NCBI GenBank assembly: GCA_021234155.1
Contig: JAJEKV010000011.1
Span: forward strand, 1,056,001 to 1,120,000
DNA: 64,000 nucleotides
Source: Isoetes taiwanensis
Taxonomy: Eukaryota > Streptophyta > Lycopodiopsida > Isoetales > Isoetaceae
Reading direction: 5' to 3'
Below the pieces are notes generated by a model that saw only the letters and a list, made by a program, of their open reading frames with translations, did not search any database and was not told the origin of the DNA. Below are positions 53,251 to 64,000 of the stretch, piece after piece (position 1 is the stretch's first letter; each line of letters starts with the position of its first letter). A program made the position numbers and the translations under genes.

Positions 53251-56200
53251 TCGGTTTTTCTCTCTTTTTTCTTTTTCATTTTGTGGCATTCATGTGTATC
53301 ACGTGCATCCTTTATGTATTTGTTGAGAAATGATACGGATCGTTGGTATTCCATTTTATTTCTTATTCAATCACTAAGTTGAGTTGTCTTAATCCATGGC
53401 GTCTTTTGCAAATTAGAGTGGGCATTTTGCCATTACGTTTCGGCTGCGATTGAGGGTAGCAATCAGGACAAACCAATTTTGAAGCTTCTTTGCAATCATG
53501 GTATCCTACGCCAATCAAAGCGTCTTTGCAATCATGGTCTCCTCTCATCCACCATTAGTGCGCGAATTTGAATCTTGACCAATGCGATGCTTGATTCTAT
53601 TGCCATTCCTCCTCAAACTTTCGTTCATACTTTGGACACTAAGAGCTCATTCAAATCGCGACAAAGGGATCATTTGCCACCTTTAGAAGAACCGTTAAAC
53701 CACACCTTTGCTTTTCTTTGTTTTACGTTACCCGGTTTGAATCTCACTTTATAGCATCTACGGTCAATGACCACAAGCATTTTAAGCGTATCACACCATC
53801 ACACTTAGTTTCCTGCATCTTACATGCAGCGATCTTGATAACAGGAAATGCACCATTTATTTATGCTTAGTTTACCAATCACATATTATGAGAGTTTAAG
53901 TGTATTTGGTTTCGATTGCCTTTCGCTAAGCATACATTAGGATAAGATAAATGAAATCTTTGCTTTGTATATTTCTCAAGTAACATAATATGTCTAACCA
54001 AACACCTTTTAAGCTACGGGCTTAAAAGGCCTCAACGTTCACATCTTAGCCAATTTTTAAATATTTGTCATCACTCAAATGGCGGGACCAAGTATGCCCC
54101 TCACATTAGTACATCACTAGACCTACTTTGTTCTAGAAGTTTAGACCACCCTTTTGGAGGCCTCTAAGACATTGGCATTTGGAGAAGAAAGTGAGACAAC
54201 TTATCTCCCTAGTACAACAGGAAAAGAGTAAGCGACTTCCTTGTAGTATCCTTAGGCGGATGTGAATTTTTGGGGCCAAGTTAGCCTTGGAAGACACCCC
54301 TTCACCCTTTTGTCTACCCATTTTGGGTGGTTTTAGGTGGCAACATCTTCATGCATCATGGGATATTTTGAACGATGAACTTCTGGAATAGTTTTGTTTT
54401 CCTACCTCCACACTTGGGTTTTGAGCACTCGTGTTGACACGTTTAGGCTATCGGCTATTTTGGAGCCTTAAATAAATGTATTTAATACATATTATTAATA
54501 AAAATAAAAATATCTTGCCTCAAAAAAAAAAAAAAAAAAAGATTTCTTTTGCATGCCTTTGTTGCTTTTCCTAATATTCATTGCCTTTTTTTTTTATCCA
54601 TCGTTTTTCATCTATTATGGCCATTGAGTCAGATTGATTGCTATTCTCCTAGGGGCTCCCTTTGTTGCCACTTTACCAATGTGCCACAAGTCCTATGTTT
54701 TAGTTTTACATAACAAATCCCCTTTGTTTGAGTTTTCATGTTTGTTAGTTCGTGCTACATAATTGATATGACCATTTATATTTCGTTTAAGTGATTTCAA
54801 CCTAGAGATGCTTCTCCATAATATATCCCGATCATTTAAACGTTGGTGAGTCCTATCCTTTATTGACTTAGAGACTCTATAGGGTTCACACTTTTTGGAG
54901 TAAGAGTCACATGCTTTAGCCTCCTTTTGGGTTAAGCGTGGATTGGCGTAATGCTTTTTGGATTTCATTTGTGCAAAGGTATTAAGCCTTTGGACTACAC
55001 CATTGGTTGAGGTTCATGCATTGTTATTGTCATCATCCTACGCTTGTTATTTCTACAAGGTTGCGATTCGATTCTATTTTCAAATGCTTTGGATAATCGT
55101 TCGTTGAGAAGTTAATGTTACATAAAGTACTTATCGGGTTCGTTTCTTGATCTCGATTACTTTAGATTTGTATGTTTTGTTTCTGTACATAGCTATCGAT
55201 CTGGATTATCGTCATCAGGTGTCTAGATTTGACCGATTCATCTATACTCGGGATTATAATATTGTTTTTATTACATTCGATTGCATTGTTTTATTTCTTT
55301 AGCTTATTTTTCACATGAAATTGAGGGTCTTCATGTGTACATGTCGGTTTAAGTTCTGATTCATCCGTTGGTTAGGGTTGTTATCAAAAGGTTGGCTAGT
55401 TGGCTTTGGTTTTGCATCAAGTTGGTATCTACGCTTCTATTTTTCACTTGGATGTTAGTTCCATTTGAAGTCTATATTTTGCTGCTTTTGCTCCATTTGG
55501 TTTATTATTTCTACATTTCATTTAATTTCTTTAATTTATGAGTTCCTTTGATCTAGTTGGCTCCCTTAGGTCCATTATTCATGTTAGTCTCCTTTTTTTT
55601 TATCTTTGTTTCTTTTCTAGTTATCCCATGTGTTGCATTGGTTCTACTAGTTTTCATTGCTTTAATCATCTCAATGTGTATCCCATTTGTCCCCTTTTGT
55701 TTCTATTTTGCTGTTTTTTAATCCATTTCGTGAGCCATTTGTACTTTGTTTTCTTCATTAATTCTTTTAGTCCCATGTGTTATAATGCAATGCGCTTGTT
55801 CTTCTAGTTAAGTTCCGGGTTCTCTCTCTCCACAGTTTATTTCTTTATACTTTTGTCCCCTGGGTTTTCCAAGGTCCTTGCTCAGGCATGTAATATACTT
55901 TTTGTTTTACCACCGCCATCCATTTTTTGTTCGCCATTATATGTTTAGATCCTTTGGGTATACTTGCCCCATTTGCTTTGTTGGTTCCATGTTGTTTTGT
56001 TCTCTTGAGTAGTTCCATTGCACTATATATATTAGTTGAAGTAGCTCCATTCATCATATGAGCGTCTCTAGTTCCTATGTGCTTCGTTTTGCTTTTATTT
56101 GTTTCCCTTTATTCTTGTTTTGCCCCTTTTAGACCATCATATTTGTCTCATTTCATCTTAGATTAAAAACTTTCCTTGGCAATTTGCTCTTTTTGGATCA

Positions 56201-59200
56201 TTGTTCAGTTGCTTCAATAGTTCCATTTGTCTAGGTATTCTACTAGTGCCTTTAATCCATTTAGGCTCTACTATTATTTTACCTAATCGAGTCATCCTAG
56301 TAGTCTCTTGCTCCTTTAATCTTGGGATCCATTCTATTCTATTATTCTCTTTGGTCTTCTCCCACTTCTTTCATTATTTACTTTTTGTTGCATTTTGCTA
56401 GCCCATTTAGTCATGTTTGTTCTATTGTTTGACCATTAACTCCATAGTCTTTTGTATGGGGGGGTAGTTGGGACCACTTTCGGGTGTCCGGTGGGGTCCA
56501 TGACCGTGATGGCCGGGAGCTGGTCACCGACTTACCGTGGGACCAACTCCCTTTCCCACAATATTGAAATAGGAGGGGGCTTTTTTCTCCCCCTTTTTGC
56601 CCTTTTTTTCTTGGCTTGATCCTCTCTTAGGCCATGATTTGGGCTGTAGGCGCGGTTTCCTCGCTGGCCATCGAACCAAGCTACTAAGATGAAGGCTTGC
56701 TTGGGTGGAAGCGCTTTTGAAGGCATTTTTGCTTTCTAGCTGATGGAAGGCGGCCGTTTAGGTTCTTTCAACTCGTGCTTACTTTCTGTTTACTGCTGCA
56801 TTTTTTTGTTCTATGTTTTTTTTTGGCGGAGGCTACCGCTTAGGTTCTTTCATATACTCAAGGTTTTTAAGCCTCGTGTTTTCTTTTTGGCTATGGCGTT
56901 CTCAAGTCCGGCTACCACTCGTGCATCATAAGTTTATGTAGCTTGGTTTACCTTACGCCATCTTCAAAGCTCTTCGGGCATCTGGTTCCTCACGAAGGTG
57001 TTTCTTAAAGCGCGGAAGGGTTTTTGATATGGCCATTTTTCCTCTCAAAACCTTTGATCCACACCAAGAGCAGATTATTTGCGAGGAACTGTGTGTGTTT
57101 TTTCTTGACATTCTTGGTTCTGTCATAGTTATACCATTTTTTTGGACGAGAATAACAAGAATGCTATGGCAACTATGATTCCTTTCCCTTTTTTGCATAT
57201 TTCTTACGGACCACTTCCTGGCCGTCATTGTGTTGCGAACCCAGTTCGGCAGCGTTTGTTTGCGCCACTTCCACAAGTCTAGTTTTTTCCGCTTGCCTTT
57301 AAGAATGTTGCTTTACAAGATGAGCGGCTTCACGCTTTGATCTTTGAAAACCAAAACTATGAACCAAAAAAATTATCAACTAAAAATTGTTAAGGTGAGC
57401 TTGGTTCACTGTCACCCTAATCGGGGTACCCGACCGACATTCCGGGTTATTGGGATGACACGTGGCACCTTGCAAATCTTGTGAATATCAAAAAGTCTTA
57501 TTTTAATATTGTTTCTAGTTGTCATTAATTCAATGGTTTTATTGTTGGAATATAACGTATGCCTTTGCTGGCATTAGATGGGTATGAATCGAGCATACAA
57601 ATAGATTTGTTGGTCCCACTTTTGATTAGTTTCATTCATTGTTCTACTTGCTCTAATTGCATCCCTTGTTCTAGGGTTACTTATTAGTATTTAAATCATA
57701 GTTCTTTCTGCTTATTTTTGCGGCGGTTGAGTTCAAGGTACTACTATCTTTGTTATTTTAGTTCCGTTTCATACCTTTCTAATTTTAACCTCAATATTGT
57801 CTATATATCCTATCTATCTCATTAATCCTTTTATGCGCTCTTTGCTTGTTATGTTTCTTTGCAATTGCTTCAATTTCATTTCACTCTTCATTTGCTCTTT
57901 TATTCTTCTTGTTGGTTCCCTTGTATCGCTGTTGTAATCTGATGGGCTTTTTTAGCTTTTTGTTTCATTCCGCTTTTTTATTGTTAGGTGGTCTTGTCTT
58001 CCTCAACTTTATTTATTTCCAGCTAAGTTAGCATTTTCAATGCAGTTCAATTGGGTTTCATTATCATGTGTTTATCATTGTTATACATTTCATAGTTTGA
58101 TTTGTGTTTAGGGGCGTATACTCTAGCTGGCTCAGTATTATTAGTCTTAATTACATCCCATCTTGCTCTTTTAATCTTATTTGGGTCCATTCTCTCCTTT
58201 TCTTTTAATCGAACACTCTTTGCTTTTTTCTTACATGAACACTATTATTTACTTGAGTCTCCTTTGGTCCATTTGTTAACGAACACCCTTTTATTTGATA
58301 TTAAGCGCATAGTCATTTGTTGGGGTATTACTTGTTTATCTGTTTTGTATGATTGACACCATTGCGTCTTTAATTACATTTCACGTTTTATTTGATCCCT
58401 TAGTGCCTTTGCTTTATTTTTTGCAATATTTACGACTCAAAGGTATTACCTTGCTGTGGTAATTTACTATTGATTACCTTGCTAGTTTTGGTTTAAGTGG
58501 TAGCGGTATTGCCACTTTAATATTTCATTTGTGTGTTAAGGCGGTGGCGTATTTCACAGGCCACATTTGTTCCATTTCATCCTTTTGTTAATTCTCCATT
58601 TTATTTGCTTATTGACTCTATTTGCTTAAGCAGCATCTTTTACATTTAGTGTTCTTTTTCGTTTGATTGATTGTACTTGTTTCTTGAATTTTGTGAGGCT
58701 CCTAATTTGCTGGTACAGGGAGTAACAAATGTTTATCACATTACCGAAAGCCAGGTGATGGTTTACGGAATTCATTTGCTTTCAGTTCTTCGATATGGAT
58801 TTGTTGTCGCATGATCTTTGTGATCCTGTCTTTATGTATTATGTGGTGCTTTACATTGCTGATCATTCCATGATAAAGGTTTTATTCATATTATTTTGTG
58901 GTACTTTATTTATTCCATGCATGCATCTAGTGTTCTCCTTGTTCCGCTCCCTCATTTGCTCGATCGCCCTATTGGTTCGGTTTGCATCCTAGCATGGCCC
59001 CAACTCCATTTACCTTCCGCGGCTTTCGATGTTATGTAAATTTGTTTATCTTGTTACTTCCATTCCACGCGTCTTGTTATTCTTATTTGTTTCATTTCTC
59101 CCATTCCTTTCAAAATTGTCTTTCCATTTTGTTCTCATAGTCCCTTTTATTGGTTTCGTCGCTTTTTTTTGCTCTACAAATTCCACAGTTTCATCCTGCT

Positions 59201-59560
59201 ATATTTTTCTTTGTATACCTTGTTTCTCTAATCCTTAAGTACTCCGGCTACTTCACTTATTGCCCAACATGATCCTTTGATTTGAAGCTTTTGTTAGGTG
59301 TTGGCCATTGTGACCGAAGCATCTTCACATATCCTTACCCATTTTTCACATTCGGCCCACTCATCTTATTATTCATTTTGTCCTTTCTCTAATAAAGTGA
59401 TCTCCAACTTGTTTCATTCTTTCCTTTGATATATGGGTTTACATTCTTTTGTCATTAGATTCTTTGTTTTGTTTTTGCCGCATTGAGTTCATAGTTATCC
59501 ACGTTTGTTTATTCCATTAATTTAGGCCTCAAATTGACATCTGTGAGCTTTTGGTATTGA
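53251..59560. repeat. Pyrimidine-rich repeat DNA, no gene recognised
   Basis: The plus strand is strikingly rich in T and in words such as TTCCATTTG and CTTTTGTT, especially 55,000-59,500. Hydrophobic plus-strand ORFs are a by-product of this composition. An A-run at 54522-54540 after ATATCTTGCCTC looks like a retroposon tail. A GC-richer stretch at 56,460-56,560 and a G-box (ACACGTGGC) at about 57,459 are isolated landmarks. Confidence 0.6.
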
Positions 59561-59569
59561 TGATGTTGG

Positions 59570-59985
59570 AATGGGTGATATGTGTTGATCTGGACCCAAT
59601 ACAAGGTATTGTTGTGCAATGTTTTTGGTTTCACATGTTAGATGATAGTAAGCACTTGCCAACAATTAGCTTTAAGTTGCTATACAGCACTCCCTTGGCC
59701 ATACCTAACTTTTGGAAATGGTGATGCTTTGATGTTACAACATAAATAGATAGCATATTTGTGTACCTTAACCGGAGGTTTGTGGCTGATACATTTTAAA
59801 CTTTGAAATACCTAAACTATTACAACAAAAATCTGGCAATCGCGAAGCATATATTTAGAAAAACAAAGTCTTCAAGTTCAAAGGCATATGACATTTTGCA
59901 CAAGTTTGAAACTAGAGTCAAGTACAAGAAAATAATGGGGAATATCCAGAGAGCCATGGTAAACAGGCCATATATGTGTTTTTAA
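59570..59985. repeat. Diverged copy of the array's LTR-like half
   Basis: Words such as TTGCCAACAATTAGC, GTTGCTATACA, CCTTGGCCAT, AACTATTACAACAAAAAT and GCGAAGCATATATTTA occur in the same order as at 47,267-47,600 and 49,360-49,690, with many indels. It is a third, older member of the family. Confidence 0.8.
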
Positions 59986-59989
59986 GGTT

Positions 59990-62205
59990 GCCCCTGAGGG
60001 GAGCAAACCCTTATTTATGTGTGTTTTTTAAATATTTTAAGTATATACTCGAATATGCGCTAAGAATATGCTACGGCTACTAAAACTTCTTTGATGGCGT
60101 AAATTGGTGGTAGATCTTTGTCATTGTGACGGAAATTTATTATAAGCCAGGGCTTCATAGGCACCACCATGGTGCAAATCTTTTTCGGGTTACTGTTTTA
60201 GAGCCTTTTTTGAGGTAGATATCTTTGCCGTTACGCTACTTTTCCTTGATCATAACAAGCGAGACTCCTAAATTTTATTTGTGAGAAATACAACTATGTT
60301 TCGTGTTACTTGAGTCGCCATCCTACTTTGGATCAATTCAAGGCCTGAGGAATATGTGTTGCAAGTTCCTATTTACAAATTGAGTGCGCCTTGAACCACT
60401 TGTAAATATGCTTTGATGTGCTGGTCTCTAAAAAATTTGCAATGGATGGAGGTTTATACTTTGGATAGACTCAATTTGAAATGCACCATGGTTTGCTTTC
60501 TCCCTCATATTTTGCGTTATTTTACGGATATATAGTGCATGGAAGTAACATCATGTGTGTAAATATGGAATTATGGGTTCTGTTTAGGAGGTAAATTAAT
60601 TCATTGAAATTAGGACAAAGGATGACTGGGCCATAAGGATAGTAGATTTTTTATCATAGAAGTCCCTCCTCGTTTGTAAGAATCTACGTAAATCATCCAC
60701 TGATAGCATCATCATTGATTAAATCTGCAACAAGACTTATCTTGTTTTAATGCTTGTCTTAGAAGATCCAGTGGCGGGTATAATGTAAGCGTTGAAGCAT
60801 CACAAATCATGCGGATGCATGCGCCGGCATGTGGCAACACCTTATAAATAGTTTATATAAAGAGAATTTCATTCCGCGATTCTAGGCTGTCAAGAAACAT
60901 GAATAAAATCAATTCATTTCATTTAATTTCGTGCAGTAAGTTAGGTGCGTACTATTGCGTGACTTGTCCTCTTGCTCCTCTAAGCGATTTGATTACATCA
61001 TTTAGAAACCCTTTGTGAAGCGGCATCTTCCTAAGCGAGGTCGGTGTCTTCAAACAAAAATGTTAAATGTTTGCTAACAAGTTAACAAACTCTTGTTTCT
61101 CTGACCTTCATTACGCCCGGTACTGCGGTGTCAACTAACTGCGCCATCCTTCTAAAGAGACGGTAACTATGAGACTAAATAATTTTAGATGCTGATTTTT
61201 ATATTTGTTGCTTGATATAAACGAGAAAATGGGGGTGCATCATGGACTGTGATGTTGAAATGTCGGACTTGTTTAGCGAGGTTTACATTCTTTAAAACAA
61301 TATATACCTTGGCAATACTACTTGTTTGCCATGATAAATGAAAACATAAGAAACGACCTATTTGCAATGTGGGACTCAGAAGCTGATGTGAGGTATGCCT
61401 TGTACTATGTTTGAATATCTATAATCTATGTAACTTTGAGAATTTGAATAATGATGACTCTCACGATACGACATTCTAGAGATTGTTGGAGGCGGCATGT
61501 CTGTGTGCCCTCAGTTGGCTAAATTCTTTGCCATGATGTGGTACAATTGTTTTCTTATAAAGAACTGGAATCTACTCTCATCTTTTTGAGTCTAATAATC
61601 TCAGGCAAAGGGTCTTTGCATTTATCGAACCTTATTCTTTCTTTCTTCTATTAAGAAGGTGCATTGGATGGGAAAACATTAGTATCATCGGTTAATTATA
61701 AATAATAGATGATGTCAACTATGAAGAGTGTCTTTATCTTTGTAACATTTTAGGTTAAAAATTTCTTGCGGTGCTAGCATATTTCATAAAATTTGAGAAC
61801 AAAATGATTTCAGAATTAACAAGCCGACAAAGCTATGGTGAAGATGAGGGCATGATGATCCAAGATGAAAGGCAGTTCACTTGGCATACCCATTATCGGA
61901 ATCTTAGGACAAATTCATATTTGGCGAGTGTGTACTCATGTCTATTTCCTATTTCTTTACATTCTGAGGAACCAAAAAGTGGCCAGAATGAAGAAATATT
62001 ACCGTACCAAAATATACGTGATCTATCTCACTTGCCATACATGCATGCTAAAACTTATTAGATCTTCTTACTTTCGGTTAATGTTAAGTTTTAGCTTTTG
62101 CATTGTTGCATTAAATATATCAAACTGAAATGAACCTAGTTTTGATTCAAATCCACGAGAAGATGTGCATGATCATATGTTCAAATGCTTGAATTCGGCA
62201 GAATT
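59990..62205. other. No gene recognised
   Basis: AT-rich. A 96-codon frame at 61771-62061 and a 70-codon frame near 59,803 lie partly in repeats and have no familiar motif. Confidence 0.5.
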
Positions 62206-62207
62206 GA

Positions 62208-64000
62208 TTTTATCCTCTTTTTAGGCTAGTAAAATATGAGAAACAACCGTTATTTATACAAGAAATGGGGAAAATCGGTGGGTAAGGCTTATGTGTCTAG
62301 CTAACCAGGTTGATTGTTTCACTTCCGACAATCACGGCATCTCATTTGGGTTCATTTTACGCCCAGCTAATTTGGAGTTCTGATCAAAATATAGGGGCAT
62401 TGGCAGCTTCTTTGAGAAATGTGGCGATTTCTCATGTTATACTGTTTCTTTTCTCATCTTCTCTACTCTTGCAAAAGATTTTGAACATTCAAGATATGTC
62501 TGCAGCTTTTGGAAAATATATTCTTGACTCTGTAGTATTCTCTCTAGTTTGGAAGATGTTGATTTAGGTCTGTAGTACAAACTAAGGCGAGAAGAGGTTG
62601 AGAGAGACCTAATGCAAGCTTCGGTTGTAATCTGATCCATGGGGATCATTGTACTTAATTTTTATCGATCCATGAGGGATCATTACTTGTGATAATATTT
62701 CCAATCTTATGAATAAAAAAATTTCTTTCTTTCAAAAAAAAAAAAAATACAAGAAATTTATTGAGGCGACCTTGGCGCCTCGAACATTTCTCTTCTGCCT
62801 CCCATGTGGGGTTGTACCTACTATTAATGTCTAACATATGCAATGCTTGGCTTAACAATTTTATTTTGCAGGTTCAAAGTGATGATGTGAAGGACTTTTA
62901 GCATGAATTTTTAGTGACAAAGTTTTTGTTACATCGGGCCGTAGGATGCATTGATATATTAACACAATCGAGCTGGTCATGGTTTCTTAGATCTCAAGGC
63001 CAAGTCAAATCTAGAACCTCTTCCAACCGTCATTTTTTGAATCTGCCCTAATAAATAAGAAGTTGACTCATTAGCTTGCAAATGGTGTCACCATTTCATT
63101 AGATTTGTGATTGAGATGTCTGAATTAAAACATTGAGTTGAGTTGAGGCGATAATTGCTCGTGCTTTGGTGCTCATTATTGCTAGCGTTAAATCCTCAAG
63201 GATGCTCTATAATTTTTCTGAAGACCTCCTTATGTAGTAAAATTGAGATCTGTAATATCTCATGGAAATTCAAGTTCATCGGCGTAGAAACAAATGGGTA
63301 GCCGGGTTTAAGCTTAATAGGCCGAATATCAATAGTTAATTATTTACGGTTAGTGAAAGAAGCGTGGCAATGTATTCTTTCCGCTTCTTTATGTTCTTGC
63401 CGATGGGTATTTGGGGCAATGAAGCATACATAGAATGCGTCAGTGCCTGAGGCAGCCGTAGGATAGAAGTACTTGGACTCTTGTTTCACAGGGAAGCTCT
63501 GGGACCACTATGCTGCGGAGCAGAGATAATAGTGGCACACTACAAGCGACTAATAGAACAGATAATAATTATTACAGCTCTACTGCGTTTTTGATTTGCC
63601 CATGAAGAAGCGGGATTATGGCGTCCACGTCGAACGAGGGGCCTGTCTTCCGGCTTGAGGCGAGGTCGGTGGGTTGAAAGCAGCGCCGGAGCAGGCTTTG
63701 TTAGTGTTGCCCGGCGGGGTTGTTGGGGATAAGCCATGCCTTCGGTATCCCGACCTATAGTCGGTCGAGGGCTCGCTACATTCTCTTAGTGCGACTTGAT
63801 GCCTTTGCCACGAGCTACTTTTCGATGCAGTGATCGATTCGATCCCTTGGCTCCTACCTCCGGGGAGGTTTTTGGATCGCGGACTCACCTCTTTGCCCGG
63901 GTGCCTACGAGGTGCGGGGAATTCATGTGTATATATATGTATATTTAATACGGTACCCGGCGGTTTGTTCTTGCGGCGATTTTTCCCTCCCTGGGAGGGT
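62208..64000 (+). repeat. Composite repeat, copy B (truncated by window end)
   Basis: Follows copy A (39098-41062) in order throughout, including the AATAAAAAAATTTC/poly-A junction (62734-62747), the CAAGAAATTTATTGAGGCG palindrome, and the GC-rich section with CCTCGGGAGG-like words. Differences are mainly indels of one to several bases. The block runs off the window. Confidence 0.85.

Noticed and set aside
55538-59238. Series of hydrophobic plus-strand frames resembling membrane proteins
   Set aside because: They follow from the T-rich composition (Phe/Leu/Ser codons), change frame often and have no conserved motif.

Overview
The window reads as nuclear DNA of a land plant with a large, repeat-rich genome. 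Supporting signs are GT-AG introns, plant class III peroxidase, callose synthase, germin-like and GT77-type glycosyltransferase sequences, and a mix of Ty1/copia, Ty3/gypsy, L1-type LINE, Helitron-like and DDE-transposon remains. No prokaryotic operon and no organellar gene set is visible. A seed-free plant (fern, lycophyte or moss) is my guess from the ParB-like/methylase-like gene and the amount of old repeat; this is inference only. Almost no ordinary intact host gene is present. Most host-gene matches are broken or partial, and many frames break by single-base indels. These may be real decay or uncorrected long-read assembly errors.

Layout. 1-1,480: stacked minisatellites and AT-rich repeats. 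1,480-5,600: the most unusual locus, a broken ParB-like coding region (about 2.0-3.5 kb) followed by an open 478-residue ORF with an N4/N6 DNA-methylase-like fold. It is surrounded and interrupted by palindromes built on AAATGGCGC/GCGCCATTT. 7,191-11,873: a complete minus-strand copia element with identical 239-bp LTRs but a broken polyprotein, and an apparent half-tRNA-iMet primer site. 12,446-13,468: a GT77-like glycosyltransferase with one internal TGA. 17,134-18,222: exons of callose synthase and of a class III peroxidase side by side on the minus strand. 19-22 kb: strong foldback repeats. 22,268-23,139: germin-like pseudogene. 24.3-27.3 kb: plus-strand exon-like fragments, including part of a 2-oxoglutarate dioxygenase family gene. 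27.5-30.7 kb: small repeats.

31.2-36.1 kb: an L1-type LINE with an intact 1,274-residue ORF2. 36.9 kb: Helitron-like 3' end. 38.3 kb: long near-perfect hairpin. 39.1-41.06 kb: a composite repeat that recurs, heavily indel-damaged, at 62.2-64.0 kb. 42.1-45.0 kb: decayed minus-strand multi-exon transposase-like gene with D-F-A-E-N, S-D-G-C and H-G-K-G motifs. 46.8-51.5 kb: 2.2-copy tandem array, period about 2.1 kb, carrying the same internally deleted gypsy integrase fragment twice. 51.5-53.3 kb: short local duplications. 53.3-59.6 kb: pyrimidine-rich repeat DNA without recognisable genes. 59.6-60.0 kb: a diverged copy of part of the array. The window ends inside the second composite repeat.

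There is no pathway linking these genes. The only functional grouping I would defend is the ParB-like + methylase-like + palindrome cluster at 1.5-5.6 kb, which looks like one self-contained (perhaps mobile) unit.
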